From assembly GCA_037974965.1 (NCBI GenBank), contig JBBPFI010000016.1, positions 434,001-498,000 on the forward strand: DNA of 64,000 nt, read 5' to 3'. The translations under genes were made by a program, and so were the position numbers. The stretch is from Dacryopinax spathularia (taxonomy: Eukaryota > Basidiomycota > Dacrymycetes > Dacrymycetales > Dacrymycetaceae). Shown piece after piece: positions 63,888 through 64,000 of this stretch. Numbering within the stretch: position 1 is the first letter of the stretch; the number at the start of each line of letters is the position of its first letter. Below the pieces are notes generated by a model. The model saw nothing but the letters and a program-made list of their open reading frames with translations. It had not been told where the DNA came from and did not search any database.

Positions 63888-64000
63888 ATGGACAACTACA
63901 CAAACTCAACAACGAACACGACCCTCTCATCAGATCCCTACCTCGCTTACCTTCCTTCTCTTGCTCGGTCACTGCCTGTACAAGCATGCATGCTTGGCTC
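63888..64000 (+). CDS. Possible start of a membrane protein (cut by window edge)
   Basis: An ATG at 63,888 opens a frame to the edge. It begins MDNYTNSTTNTTLSSDPYLA with several N-glycosylation sequons, then turns hydrophobic. This is the look of an extracellular N-terminus of a receptor-like membrane protein, but only 37 residues are seen, so it may be chance. Confidence 0.3.
   Translation, partial: MDNYTNSTTNTTLSSDPYLAYLPSLARSLPVQACMLG

Overview
The window looks like nuclear DNA of a basidiomycete fungus. Genes are closely packed on both strands. Coding regions are cut by many short GT-AG introns (mostly about 45-70 nt). The conserved proteins have fungal architectures: a UTP20 of about 2,574 residues, a THI4 with a TQSCMDP active-site loop, a Gep4-type phosphatase and a long eIF4G. 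I cannot fix the class from sequence alone; a yeast-like Agaricomycotina (for example Tremellomycetes) is a guess. I saw no rRNA, tRNA, CRISPR array, transposon or viral fossil that I could support.

Layout. From 1 to 10.4 kb there is a tail of an unknown gene, then a cluster of four related alpha/beta hydrolases, all on the minus strand (called H1-H4 here). The housekeeping gene PPM1, which methylates the PP2A C-terminus, lies inside the cluster. A fifth, more divergent member (H5) lies at 32.5-34.0 kb. All five share a four-exon structure and a nucleophile motif GWSKG cut by an intron. H3 has Leu in place of the nucleophile Ser.

From 11.8 to 31.7 kb lie housekeeping genes: UTP20 (ribosome biogenesis), TIM22 (mitochondrial carrier import), TRAPPC11 (vesicle traffic), a 2OG-Fe(II) dioxygenase-like gene, HUB1 (splicing) and mitochondrial Hsp70 (SSC1). 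From 34 to 36.4 kb is a long gene-poor stretch, the probable promoter and leader of eIF4G.

From 36.4 to 62.8 kb lie eIF4G, dynactin p25 (DCTN5), a secreted agmatinase-like ureohydrolase, GEP4 (cardiolipin pathway), RRP4 (exosome), an O-methyltransferase, the mitochondrial ABC half-transporter MDL1, THI4, a large hormone-sensitive-lipase-like protein and a secreted six-hairpin glycosidase. A possible receptor-like gene begins at the right edge.

Most genes are convergent or divergent pairs with short spacers, so shared promoters and overlapping 3' ends are likely. Several serve mitochondria (TIM22, SSC1, GEP4, MDL1), but nothing suggests one pathway. Exon boundaries were set by eye from splice signals and family similarity; for every multi-exon model the summed exon lengths are a multiple of three.
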